From Oligoflexia bacterium (GTDB lineage Bacteria; Bdellovibrionota; Bdellovibrionia; JABDDW01): 36,026 bases of DNA. Shown in pieces: positions 1-8,815 of this stretch. The stretch lies in contig JAHFAE010000009.1 in the NCBI GenBank assembly GCA_023250675.1, forward strand, positions 17,019-53,044, given 5' to 3'. The translations under genes and the position numbers were made by a program. Position 1 is the first letter of the stretch, and each line of letters begins with the position of its first letter. The notes under the pieces are model-generated. The model did not search any database and was not told the origin of the DNA. It saw only the letters and a program-made list of their open reading frames with translations.

Positions 1-1116
1 CTTTGGCCACGGAGCGCGCTAGCGACGTCTTACCGACTCCGGGGGCCCAACTAAACATAAAATTGGACCTTTTTGAGACTCTACTAAGGTTTGAACTGCT
101 AAATACTCTAAAATTCTCTCTTTAACTTTTTCTAATCCATAATGATCATTTTCTAATATTTTTTCGGCCGCAGCCATTTCTGTCTTTTCTTTAGAATACT
201 TATGCCAAGGTAAGCATAATACCCAATCCACATAGTTTCTAACCACAGTGGCTTCTGCAGACATGGGGGACATCATTTTTAGTTTCTTAATTTCTTTTTT
301 TACTTTCTCGGCAGCTTCTTTGCTTAGGGGTTTAGATTTTGCCGCTTTCTCTAGCTCAAGAATTTCTTGTTGAAAATCATCTTTCTCGCCAAGTTCTTTC
401 TGAATGGCTTGCATTTGCTCATTTAAATAATATTCTTTTTGAGACTTCTCCATCTGCTTTTTAACTCGAGAACGAATCTTCTTTTCGACCTGCAAGATTT
501 CAATTTCGCCACTCATCAGCCCTAGGAGTTCTTCTAACCGCTTGCCCGGGTCATTTGTCTCAAGAGCCTTTTGTTTGTCTTCAAGTTTAAGATTGAGTTG
601 GGCCACAATGGTGTCAGCTAAGCGCCCTGGAGAGTCAATGCTTGCCACCGACATGAGCATCTCAGGTGGAATTCTCTTATTGAGCTTCACGTAGGTTTCG
701 AAAGTGGCTTTCACCGAGCGCATCAGGGCTTCAGATTCAACTTTGTTCTCGCTGACCTCGGCCAGTTCTTCGCATTCAACGATGAAGTAATTTTCATTGG
801 GTACAAAGGCCTTAATATTGATTCGCCTTTTACCTTCGATAAGTACTTTTACAGTACCATCAGGAAGTCGAAGTAATTGGATAATACTCCCTAATGTCCC
901 AACCTGAAATATATCACCAGGTTCAGGGTTATTTGTTTTGGCTTCTTTTTGTGCGGCTAAAACTATGTCGGTTTTCTTGCTCATTGCCTCTTCGAGAGCG
1001 TTGATACTTTTCTCACGCCCTACAAAAAGCGGCATCATCATATGGGGAAAAACAATGACGTCTCTTAACGGAAGTAGCGGAAGCTTAAATGGCTCCTGTT
1101 TCTTTGATTGGCTCAT
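1..1116 (-). CDS. lon: Lon ATP-dependent protease, N-terminal part, frameshifted and cut by window edge
   Basis: Lon is a cytoplasmic AAA+ serine protease that degrades damaged and regulatory proteins. Seen here are the N-terminal LON substrate-binding domain (about residues 10-205, opening with the typical [13 protein letters not shown]), the coiled-coil helical region with [16 protein letters not shown] near 230-245, and the start of the AAA+ domain ([10 protein letters not shown] near 352). The reading frame then breaks: a stop follows at base 19. Restoring one base in the G/C run at 39-48 gives [16 protein letters not shown], the expected Walker A, open to base 1. The catalytic Ser-Lys domain lies outside the window. 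The start ATG at 1116 has a strong AGGGGGAG ribosome site. It is 39 bases after clpX, third gene of a clpP-clpX-lon operon. Identity is sure. Whether the frameshift is real or a sequencing error is not known. Confidence 0.95.
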
Positions 1117-1155
1117 AAATCTCCCCCTTTTTGCGGAGTCAATGAGGTCAAAAAA

Positions 1156-2451
1156 TTATGCTGACTCTTGTTCAGTCTTTGATTGCTCTTTGGAGGCCGC
1201 GATCTCTTCTTCTGTTCTATAGACGAGTTGCGGCACTTTTCCGCCGGCAATGACCTCTTTGTCTATAATACATTCTTTCACGTGGGCCTTGGAAGGAATT
1301 TCGTACATGATATCCAGCATTGATTGTTCTAGAATCGCGCGTAAACCTCTCGCACCGGTTTTGCGCTTGATGGCAAGATGGGCAACCTCTTTCAAAGCCT
1401 CGTCTGTAAATTGCAAATTTACTTGTTCGTACTCAAATAGACGTTTGTACTGCTTAGTTAACGCATTTTTGGGTTTGACAAGAATCTCAATTAGCGCTTC
1501 TTCGGTTAACTCCTCAAGGACTGCAACTACCGGGAGTCGGCCGATAAACTCAGGTATCAAACCAAACTTTATTAAATCATCGGGTTGAAGGCTCTCTAAA
1601 GTTTTAGAATAAACTTTTTCTTTAGAAGTTTTGATATCTGCGCCTATGCCTAAACTTTTATTCTCAACTCGATTTTCTACAATTTTATCTAGGCCACCAA
1701 AAGCTCCGCCACAGATAAACAAAATATTTGTCGTATCTACTTGAATAAATTCTTGTTGAGGGTGTTTTCTGCCGCCCTTGGGCGGCAAATTGGCCACTGT
1801 ACCTTCAATAATTTTAAGTAACGCCTGTTGAACTCCCTCGCCGCTGACGTCGCGAGTGATTGAGGGGTTTTCGGATTTTCTTGAAATTTTGTCGATCTCG
1901 TCAATGTAAATGACACCGCGTTGAGCCCGCTCCACGTCATAGTCAGCCGCTTGCAATAGATTCAATACGACGTTTTCTACATCCTCACCCACATAACCAG
2001 CTTCTGTCAGGCAAGTGGCGTCGGCCATAGCAAACGGTACATTTAAAATTTTAGCAATTGTTTGCGCGAGCAATGTTTTGCCAGAACCTGTAGGGCCGAT
2101 GAGCAGAATATTACTCTTAGACAATTCCACGTCGGTTTTTACTTTATGCGCTAGAGCATTGATTCTCTTGTAGTGGTTATGAACCGCTACGGCTAATGAC
2201 TTTTTGGCTCGTTCTTGGCCGATCACATAATCATCAAGAAATGATTTTATATCTACGGGCTTTGGAACTTTATGAGAACCGCTTCGAACCTCTTCACGCT
2301 CTTTTTCTTCAATGATGATGTCATTACAAAGATCAATACATTCATCACAGATATAAACGCTGGGCCCAGCAATAAGTTTTTTTACTTCTTTTTGGCTCTT
2401 ACCGCAGAAACTACAAACCAATGAACCGTATGTCTCACTTTTCTTGTTCAT
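1156..2451 (-). CDS. clpX: ClpX, ATP-dependent unfoldase subunit of ClpXP
   Basis: ClpX is the hexameric AAA+ unfoldase that selects tagged proteins and feeds them to ClpP in the cytoplasm. The 431 residues match the usual length. The N-terminal zinc domain shows CSFCGK and CDEC (about residues 14-37). Walker A is GPTGSGKT, Walker B VIYIDEID, the pore loop GYVG, the RKH loop GGRKHP, and the C-terminal box KTGARGLR. The ClpP-docking loop reads Leu-Gly-Ile (about residues 267-269) where E. coli has Ile-Gly-Phe, a variant at the last position. Its ATG shares one base with the clpP stop (TGATG), so translation is probably coupled. Confidence 0.98.
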   Translation of the reverse strand: MNKKSETYGSLVCSFCGKSQKEVKKLIAGPSVYICDECIDLCNDIIIEEKEREEVRSGSHKVPKPVDIKSFLDDYVIGQERAKKSLAVAVHNHYKRINALAHKVKTDVELSKSNILLIGPTGSGKTLLAQTIAKILNVPFAMADATCLTEAGYVGEDVENVVLNLLQAADYDVERAQRGVIYIDEIDKISRKSENPSITRDVSGEGVQQALLKIIEGTVANLPPKGGRKHPQQEFIQVDTTNILFICGGAFGGLDKIVENRVENKSLGIGADIKTSKEKVYSKTLESLQPDDLIKFGLIPEFIGRLPVVAVLEELTEEALIEILVKPKNALTKQYKRLFEYEQVNLQFTDEALKEVAHLAIKRKTGARGLRAILEQSMLDIMYEIPSKAHVKECIIDKEVIAGGKVPQLVYRTEEEIAASKEQSKTEQESA

Positions 2452-3068
2452 CAGGGCTCCTTCGTTCCACCAATTCCGGCTTTTCGGTGCTCAACGATTT
2501 GATCTACCAATCCATATTTCACTGCCGCATCAGCAGACATAAAGTTATCTCGATCCATATCTTTTGTCAGTCGATCCATAGACTGGCTCGTATGTTTCTC
2601 GTATATCTTGGTAAGTCTTTGCTTCATGTCAATGAGCTCCCGAGCATGAATTTCTATATCACTGGCTTGCCCTGAAAGTCCGCCCGAAATGAGGGGCTGA
2701 TGAATCATCACGCGGGCATGGGGCAGAACATAGCGCTTGCCAGGGGCACCTGCCGTTAAAAGCAGAGACCCCATGCTGGCCGCCATGCCAGTGCAGTAAG
2801 TTCTTATATCACATTTTACGAATTGCATAATATCGTAAATTCCCAATCCTGCAGAAACACTGCCACCCGGCGAATTTATATAAATGTGGATATCTTTTTC
2901 AGGGTTTTCCATTTCTAAAAACAGAATTTGCGCAATGACGATGTTAGCCACATCATCGTTTATTGCAGATCCGAGAAAAATAATTCGATCTTTGAGAAGT
3001 CTTGAATAAATATCATAGCTTCTCTCACCTCGAGGAGTTTGTTCGACGACGATGGGTACCAGTGTCAT
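2451..3068 (-). CDS. clpP: ClpP, proteolytic subunit of ClpXP
   Basis: ClpP forms the tetradecameric serine-protease chamber that degrades proteins delivered by ClpX. The 205 residues are the normal length. The catalytic serine is Ser98 in GMAASMGS, the histidine is His123 in MIHQP, and the catalytic aspartate lies in the DRDNFMS segment around residue 172-174. The substrate-binding strand [11 protein letters not shown] is present. The start ATG follows an AAAGGA ribosome site. It is first in the clpP-clpX-lon operon and has its own promoter about 35 bases upstream. In many proteobacteria tig lies just before clpP. Here it is about 11 kb away on the other strand. Confidence 0.98.
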   Translation of the reverse strand: MTLVPIVVEQTPRGERSYDIYSRLLKDRIIFLGSAINDDVANIVIAQILFLEMENPEKDIHIYINSPGGSVSAGLGIYDIMQFVKCDIRTYCTGMAASMGSLLLTAGAPGKRYVLPHARVMIHQPLISGGLSGQASDIEIHARELIDMKQRLTKIYEKHTSQSMDRLTKDMDRDNFMSADAAVKYGLVDQIVEHRKAGIGGTKEP

Positions 3069-3101
3069 GGTTTGAATCCTTTGAAAGTCATCCCTGGTTA
3101 A

Positions 3102-3129
3102 ATCATAGCACCGAGATCCATACTGGCAA
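3102..3129 (-). promoter_or_regulatory. sigma70-type promoter for clpP-clpX-lon
   Basis: Read leftward, TTGCCA (bases 3129-3124) is followed after 16 bases by TATGAT (3107-3102). Both boxes match the sigma70 consensus at five of six positions. The expected start near 3095 leaves a leader of about 27 bases with an AAAGGA ribosome site before the clpP ATG. Confidence 0.7.
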
Positions 3130-3218
3130 CGAAAAATCTGGCTCCGCTAAGTCCAGTTTGTCAAATGATTTAAAATAGTTACAATATTTTGACAGGAGTG
3201 AAATTTATCCCTTTTTCT

Positions 3219-3246
3219 TTGACTCTAACCTAATCCTATTTATAAT
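3219..3246 (+). promoter_or_regulatory. sigma70-type promoter for pepA
   Basis: TTGACT (3219-3224) and a perfect TATAAT (3241-3246) are separated by 16 bases. The expected transcription start is near 3253, about 60 bases before the pepA ATG, which has an AGGAG ribosome site. It lies in the 244-base spacer between the divergent clpP and pepA genes, which otherwise shows no gene. Confidence 0.75.
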
Positions 3247-3312
3247 CGCGGCTTTGGTTCATTACATGCGCCGCGCTAGGTTTTGACATTTTTTTGACAG
3301 GAGCTTTTTAAA

Positions 3313-4848
3313 ATGAAATTGACCAATATTGCCGCCCCGCTTTCAACAACAAAGGCCCAGACACTTGTACTTTTTGCAACTCAAGAGGGTAAGGCCGTGG
3401 GTTGCGATGCCAAAAATACAGGAATCAATAAAGGGTTGGAGCTCATTCACAAAGCTCACGCTGACGGTAGATTAAAAGCAGGAGCAAAGGAAGCCGTATT
3501 TTTTAGATCATGTGATGCCGATGGATTTTCGCATGTTCTCGTAGTGGGTTTAGGTGCAAAAGAAAAAATTAACGAAGAAGTATTGCGCGTCGGCGCTGCC
3601 GTTGCTGTCAAAGCACTCACCAAAGAAAAAGTTACGACCGCCGCATTTTGCGTTCAAAGCATACGTCGATTAACAAAAAATGCCGTTGAAAGTGGTCGAG
3701 CCATTGCCGAGGGAGTTTTACTCGGGAAGTACAAGTACTCAGAGCTTAAAACAAAAAAGAAAGACGAAAACGAACCTGCAAATGATTATGAATTAGCCGA
3801 AATCTTTCTAGCCCTTGATGATAAATCTGCTAGCAAACTATTTGGATCTGGCGTTGACATCGGGACTATTTTGAGTGAAGCAACAAACTTTGCTAGAGAC
3901 CTGGGTAATGCCCCTGGCAATTATCTCACACCGACGATCTTAGCCGATAGGGCACAAACCGCAGCAAAAGGTCTCCCGATCAAATTTCAAGCTCTGGGCA
4001 AAAAAGAAATTGAAGGTTTGAAAATGGGTTGCCTCTTGGGTGTCAATGCAGGTAGTGAACAAGAACCAAAATTTATTATTATGGAATATTTTGGTGGGAA
4101 AAAATCTGACGATCCCATTATTTTTGTGGGCAAAGGTCTCACCTTTGATTCGGGCGGGATTAGCATTAAGCCTTCTGCAGCCATGGAAGAAATGAAATTT
4201 GATATGTGCGGAGGGGCTGCAGTCATCGGAGCAATCCTTGCGGTAGCTCGATTAAAAATTAAGGTAAATATGGTTGTGCTGGTGCCAAGTACAGAGAACA
4301 TGCCTAGTGGTGCGGCAGTAAAACCCGGTGATGTTTTAGTAGCCATGAACGGGAAGACTGTTGAAGTTAATAATACCGATGCTGAAGGTCGTTTGATTTT
4401 GGCTGATGCTCTTTCATATGCATGTGCGAAATATAAACCCGCTGCAATAGTTGATGCTGCGACTTTGACTGGAGCTTGCGTCGTTGCTCTTGGAAATGTC
4501 TATGCAGGATTTTTCTGCAAAGATCCAAAATTCTTGAAAAAAATCCAAAGTGCCTCACAGCTAAGTGGTGAACGAATTTGGCAATTACCCTTGGTCGATG
4601 AATATGTTGAAGACATGAAAGGTACTTATGCAGACCTCAGTAATATAGGCTCAGCCAAAGGCGGCGGTTCAAGTCAAGGTGCTGCATTTTTAAGTCAATT
4701 TGTGAATGAGGGAATAACTTGGGCCCATTTTGATATTGCAGGATCTGCATGGCATACGGGAAATCGCTATGCTTATAATTCAGACAAAGGTGCGTCGGGT
4801 TCGGCAGTAAGGATGTTTGCTCAACTTGCCATAGATTTTAACGAATAG
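3313..4848 (+). CDS. pepA: Leucyl aminopeptidase (M17 family, PepA type)
   Basis: Cytosolic M17 aminopeptidase, a two-metal enzyme that removes N-terminal residues from peptides. It plausibly finishes the breakdown of peptides released by Clp and Lon. The 511 residues fit the family. The C-terminal catalytic domain carries VGKGLTFDSGGISIKP (near residue 272, lysine and aspartate metal ligands), FDMCGGAA, and the signature NTDAEGRL (near residue 354), with VDAATLTGA following. The N-terminal macro-like domain (1-170) is more divergent, as usual. The ATG follows AGGAG with seven bases between. It is divergent from clpP and six bases upstream of the next gene, so the two are probably co-transcribed. 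Confidence 0.96.
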   Translation: MKLTNIAAPLSTTKAQTLVLFATQEGKAVGCDAKNTGINKGLELIHKAHADGRLKAGAKEAVFFRSCDADGFSHVLVVGLGAKEKINEEVLRVGAAVAVKALTKEKVTTAAFCVQSIRRLTKNAVESGRAIAEGVLLGKYKYSELKTKKKDENEPANDYELAEIFLALDDKSASKLFGSGVDIGTILSEATNFARDLGNAPGNYLTPTILADRAQTAAKGLPIKFQALGKKEIEGLKMGCLLGVNAGSEQEPKFIIMEYFGGKKSDDPIIFVGKGLTFDSGGISIKPSAAMEEMKFDMCGGAAVIGAILAVARLKIKVNMVVLVPSTENMPSGAAVKPGDVLVAMNGKTVEVNNTDAEGRLILADALSYACAKYKPAAIVDAATLTGACVVALGNVYAGFFCKDPKFLKKIQSASQLSGERIWQLPLVDEYVEDMKGTYADLSNIGSAKGGGSSQGAAFLSQFVNEGITWAHFDIAGSAWHTGNRYAYNSDKGASGSAVRMFAQLAIDFNE

Positions 4849-4854
4849 GATCAA

Positions 4855-6372
4855 TTGTCTCGTTATCTTTGGGTCGCCATTACCATTATTTTAACTTTGG
4901 TCTGTTACTGGCCAGCCCTCCATGGCACTTTCATCTTTGATGACAACGGGTATCGTCTTGATCACCCCCTCAATACGGCAGCAGATCTGTATCGAGTTTG
5001 GTTTACAACAAACGGCTTAGAGTATTGGCCTATTTTTTACACTCTACTTTGGTTTGAGCGCCATATTTGGGACACCGTAACTTGGCCCTATCACGTCATC
5101 ACTTTGACTTTTCATTTGGCAAATTGCTTTGTTTTGTTTCGTATCCTTTCGCTTCTCAAAACGCCTTGGCCTTGGCTTCTCGCCCTGATTTTTGCCATTC
5201 ACCCCATCAATGTGGAAGCCGTAGCCTGGATGATTCAAGTTAAGACAACACTTTCAGGATTCTTCTTCTTCTTGGCTATTTTGTTTTTTATCAAATTCTT
5301 GCTCGATGAAACCAAACCCAACAAAAATTATTATGCCGCACTCAGTGTCTTCTTTTTAGCTCTTTTGACTAAAGTGACAGTGGTAATTTTACCCTTGGTT
5401 CTTTTACTCATTATTTTATGGAGAAATCAAAAAATATCAAAAGATGATTTTAAACTTCTAGCACCATTCTTTTTACTTTCGTTGGTGTTTGGAATTTTGG
5501 GCGTTTGGTATCAAAACAATCGGGCCATGGGTCCCGAGTTTGTCATATACTCGGGTTTTATGGAGCGGTTTGCCCGTATAGGTTGGATCGTATGGTTTTC
5601 ACTCATAAAAGCTGTGGTCCCAATTAATTTGTCATTTGTGTATCCTTTATGGAAAATAAACTTACAAAATTTCTTTTCTTATACTCCCACCCTCTTTTTA
5701 TTCTTTACCATTTGGCTTTTAAGGCGCTTTAGAAAAAATTTGGGCACCCTTTTTTATGGTTTTTCTTATTACTTGATTACCCTCATCCCCTTTTCTGGAA
5801 TTTTTGATATCACCTACATGAAGTATTCTTTGTTTGCCGACCACTATCTGTATCTAAGTTTGCCGGGACTCTTCTTGGTTTTAGGCGCGGTGACCGATAA
5901 GAAAATAGCCGTTTTTCTTCTTGTTCCTATTTTTTGTTTTTTGACTTGGCAATTAACGCCCCTTTATGAAAATGAAGAGGCTATTTGGGGAAGCGTGATC
6001 AGACACGATTCTAATATTTGGGTGGCCCACTCAAATATTGCCGCAGAACTGGATAGACAGGGTCGGTTTGAAGAGGCCTTTGAACACCACAAAGAAGTGG
6101 TAAGAATTAATCCTGATAACGGAATTTCACACTACGATTTAGGAATTAACTATCAAGAAAGAAAAGAGTGGGACAAAGCTCTATACCACTATTCAATGGC
6201 GCTTAAACTCCATACCCATGAGGTCGCCACTTATACGAATTTAGGAACTCTCTATAACCAGGTCGGTCAATGGGATTTGGCCATAGAGAATTTTAAAAAG
6301 GCTCTCGAAATTCAACCAGATTTTGCCAATGCACAAATGGGTCTTCAACAATCTCTTAAAAATAAAAAATAA
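4855..6372 (+). CDS. Polytopic membrane protein with GT-C-like fold and C-terminal TPR repeats (TMTC-like)
   Basis: A 505-residue inner-membrane protein. A first transmembrane helix (residues 3-20) is followed by a periplasmic loop with FIFDDNG, the acidic pair typical of GT-C glycosyltransferases of the PMT/TMTC kind. About nine further hydrophobic helices run to residue 370. Residues 385-500 are three or four TPR units (for example AHSNIAAELDRQGRFEEAF and SHYDLGINYQERKEWDKAL). By analogy it may transfer a sugar from a lipid carrier to exported proteins, but no substrate is visible. The start is TTG, with AGGA just before it and overlapping the end of pepA. An ATG start is absent near the N-terminus. 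Fold assignment is fairly sure, activity is inference. Confidence 0.75.
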   Translation: MSRYLWVAITIILTLVCYWPALHGTFIFDDNGYRLDHPLNTAADLYRVWFTTNGLEYWPIFYTLLWFERHIWDTVTWPYHVITLTFHLANCFVLFRILSLLKTPWPWLLALIFAIHPINVEAVAWMIQVKTTLSGFFFFLAILFFIKFLLDETKPNKNYYAALSVFFLALLTKVTVVILPLVLLLIILWRNQKISKDDFKLLAPFFLLSLVFGILGVWYQNNRAMGPEFVIYSGFMERFARIGWIVWFSLIKAVVPINLSFVYPLWKINLQNFFSYTPTLFLFFTIWLLRRFRKNLGTLFYGFSYYLITLIPFSGIFDITYMKYSLFADHYLYLSLPGLFLVLGAVTDKKIAVFLLVPIFCFLTWQLTPLYENEEAIWGSVIRHDSNIWVAHSNIAAELDRQGRFEEAFEHHKEVVRINPDNGISHYDLGINYQERKEWDKALYHYSMALKLHTHEVATYTNLGTLYNQVGQWDLAIENFKKALEIQPDFANAQMGLQQSLKNKK

Positions 6373-6455
6373 AAGCTTTTCAGCTACCTTGTCGCCCTAT
6401 TTACGCATAGCAACGCGGCTATGGTTTGATGTCATTTTAAAATGAGAGAAAAAAT

Positions 6456-8045
6456 TTATACAGAACGGGCCCCGAGAGTCTCATCGACTACGACAGGTTT
6501 ACTATTTTTAAATTCGTCGGCAGATAAAGATTCTATCACTACAGACATTTTAAATTGGTCTTCAAATAGTTTTGCTTGCTGTTTAAGTTCAACCATATCA
6601 AGAGTTGTATTTAATTTTAGCTCAACCCGAATTCTAATTTTACCTGGACCCCACTGGCATTTGAGCCATTTAACACTTTGATCTTGGCGAGCATCAAGAC
6701 CCACGGCCAATCGAAGAATCGCGGCGAGTTTTTCTAAAATCCTTTTTTCGTCAGGATTCAGTTGATCGTAACCCTCGTGACCTTCTCGAGGGGGACTTTT
6801 GCGATGGTACCGGGCAAGAATGGCCGCCAAAGCCGCTTCTTTTTCGTTAAAAAACGGGAGAGGCGTGTTCTTGATTATATAGTAGGAGTGTTTGTGGCTA
6901 CTGGTTTCAGAAACGTATTTCCCCACATCGTGCAATAGGGCCGCAGTCATCAATATAGGTTTTAACGATATGGGCAAACCATGTACCGGAACTAACTCGT
7001 CAAACAAGCTTCGCGCTAAACGCCAAACCTGATAGGTATTATTTCTGTTGGAGTGATAATGTCTCCCAATGTTATCCAGAAACTCTAATTTTTCTTCTTC
7101 TTGTTTATCTGGGGCTACACCCAGGGGTTTTTGAGGTTTTTCAAAAAGATCTATGAGGATTCCTTCACGCAATCCCCGGTTACTCACATGAATATGCGAA
7201 ATTCTAAAATAATCAAATATCCCTTTTAATACATGGGTTCCCGCGGTCAAAATTTCAGCACGTTTTGAATCAACACCAGGCAGCGCTGCTATTCTCTTTG
7301 TAGACATTTTCGATATAGACAGAACAGCTCGATCTAGCTGCCTTCTTTTAATGAGCCTCTCACTATCTGAGAGCTCGGTTTTACTTACAAGGCGTCCTAG
7401 CGCACGAATAGTACCGGCACTCCCAAAGGCAACATTGACCATTTTTGGCTGAGGCCAATTCTCAGAAAGAGTTTTTTGTACAAACTGATCAAGCCTTCGT
7501 AAGCGAGCAGTATCAGGCTTTGGTTGAGGCACATAAAGTTCTGTTAGCCTCACCGCACCCAAAGGCAAGCTTACAAATTTTTCAATCTTCTTTTTATTAA
7601 CAAGAGAGATTTCACAACTGCCGCCTCCAATGTCAATAAACAATGTCGGCTTTCTTGGAATGGGCATCTCACTTGAAACGCCTTTGACAATAAGTCTCGC
7701 TTCTTCGTCAGCAGGTAGGACCTCAAGTGCAATCCCAGTCTTATCACGAACTTCTTTCACAAACTCTAATCCATTTTTAGAATCCCTCAACGCACTTGTG
7801 CCCGTGGCTCGAACCACATCAACGTGGTAGGCACTTAAGAATTTGGCGTAACTCTGAAAGACTTTGAGGGTTCGCAGTTGAACGTTTCTCGGGATTTTTC
7901 CTTTTCCGTCTTTTGAAAATGTCCCCTCACCCAATCTGACAACCGAACGATGTCTAAACAAGACGTGCATATGCCCCTCACTATCGCGACGGACAATGAG
8001 AATTTTGATACTATTTGTTCCTAAATCAATAGCAGATGCATTCAT
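6456..8045 (-). CDS. ppx: Exopolyphosphatase / guanosine pentaphosphatase (Ppx/GppA) with HD domain
   Basis: Ppx/GppA enzymes have an actin-like ATPase fold and cleave polyphosphate or pppGpp, linking phosphate storage and stringent control. Visible are phosphate loop 1 (DLGTNSIKILIV, residues 7-18), GTSALRDSKNG near 80, phosphate loop 2 (FIDIGGGSCEIS near 137), GAVRLTE, and the adenosine-motif-like GSAGTIRALG. The C-terminal half is an HD-type domain with LLHDVGKY near residue 370. The 529 residues match the long Ppx form. No clear ribosome site precedes the ATG. It is the last gene of the leftward run that begins at 13.8 kb, 34 bases after a lipoprotein gene. Ppx and GppA activities cannot be separated from sequence alone. 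Confidence 0.9.
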   Translation of the reverse strand: MNASAIDLGTNSIKILIVRRDSEGHMHVLFRHRSVVRLGEGTFSKDGKGKIPRNVQLRTLKVFQSYAKFLSAYHVDVVRATGTSALRDSKNGLEFVKEVRDKTGIALEVLPADEEARLIVKGVSSEMPIPRKPTLFIDIGGGSCEISLVNKKKIEKFVSLPLGAVRLTELYVPQPKPDTARLRRLDQFVQKTLSENWPQPKMVNVAFGSAGTIRALGRLVSKTELSDSERLIKRRQLDRAVLSISKMSTKRIAALPGVDSKRAEILTAGTHVLKGIFDYFRISHIHVSNRGLREGILIDLFEKPQKPLGVAPDKQEEEKLEFLDNIGRHYHSNRNNTYQVWRLARSLFDELVPVHGLPISLKPILMTAALLHDVGKYVSETSSHKHSYYIIKNTPLPFFNEKEAALAAILARYHRKSPPREGHEGYDQLNPDEKRILEKLAAILRLAVGLDARQDQSVKWLKCQWGPGKIRIRVELKLNTTLDMVELKQQAKLFEDQFKMSVVIESLSADEFKNSKPVVVDETLGARSV

Positions 8046-8079
8046 GTCGAAGAATTGTAAAAGTCCAAAGTTAAAATGT

Positions 8080-8736
8080 CTACCACTTCATTGTAATAGA
8101 TTTTAGATCTTTGACCATCCAGTCACTTGCCCGAACACTAAGAGTTCTCGGGGCGAACTTGGGATTAGTCATTTTTACTTCGCGCAGTACCCAAAACTTG
8201 GGCCATTGAGGTGGCATTCCTTGAAAACGCACAGTTAACGGAAATTTTCCCTCGAAAAACTTTAATTCTGAGTTAGTCGGCTTAAGCTGATTCATTTTAG
8301 AAATGGGTAAATGGATTGGCGCCAAGGCGTTAATATTGTCCCCAATCTCACAAATGGTTTCTAAGATCATTTTAGGTTTTTCCCCATTTACTGAGACGCC
8401 GTCTGCTTCAAATTCAAGCGATAAATGACTGAAAAACCCACAGGCAAAATCCTTTTGGTGAACTTCGTTAACGACGACAAAATTTCCCATACTTATGGTA
8501 GCCACCTCTTTTTTTCTGTCTAACTCGATGGCTATACTTTCAAAAAGTCTTTTTTGTGAAGCTACCTTAAGGGCGTCTCCCTGGAGGTAACTAAAATCAA
8601 AAGGTTTCTCAATTGACGCCGGAGTGCGGTCAGCTGACACTATCGCCGTTGGACCCCGCCAAAGGGATTTAATTTGCTGGCATCCCGAAAGCAAAATCGC
8701 GACCCCTATCAATCCATGAAACTTAAGGTGGTCCAT
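8080..8736 (-). CDS. Lipoprotein of unknown function
   Basis: I do not recognise this family. The 218-residue product has a lipoprotein signal: a hydrophobic segment ending in LLSGC with the acylated cysteine at residue 19. The mature part is mixed alpha/beta with no repeat and no metal motif. It contains two further cysteines (in KDFACGFF and LETICEIG) that could form a disulfide. The only sensible start is ATG 8736, without a good ribosome site. It lies between gshA and ppx in the same orientation with short gaps (79 and 34 bases), so it is probably in the same transcript. Confidence 0.8.
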   Translation of the reverse strand: MDHLKFHGLIGVAILLSGCQQIKSLWRGPTAIVSADRTPASIEKPFDFSYLQGDALKVASQKRLFESIAIELDRKKEVATISMGNFVVVNEVHQKDFACGFFSHLSLEFEADGVSVNGEKPKMILETICEIGDNINALAPIHLPISKMNQLKPTNSELKFFEGKFPLTVRFQGMPPQWPKFWVLREVKMTNPKFAPRTLSVRASDWMVKDLKSITMKW

Positions 8737-8815
8737 GTAATAGAATTCGGCTTTTATGCGCTATCGCTAAAGATGAGTGGTGGCTTATGCTTTTGGCGAG
8801 CCCCCTGTTTTGAGC

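Noticed and set aside
6406-6445. Hairpin CATAGC/GCTATG and palindrome TCATTTTAAAATGA between the convergent TMTC-like and ppx genes
   Set aside because: Neither is followed by a proper T-run in the right place, and the stems are short or purely A/T, so I cannot call a terminator.
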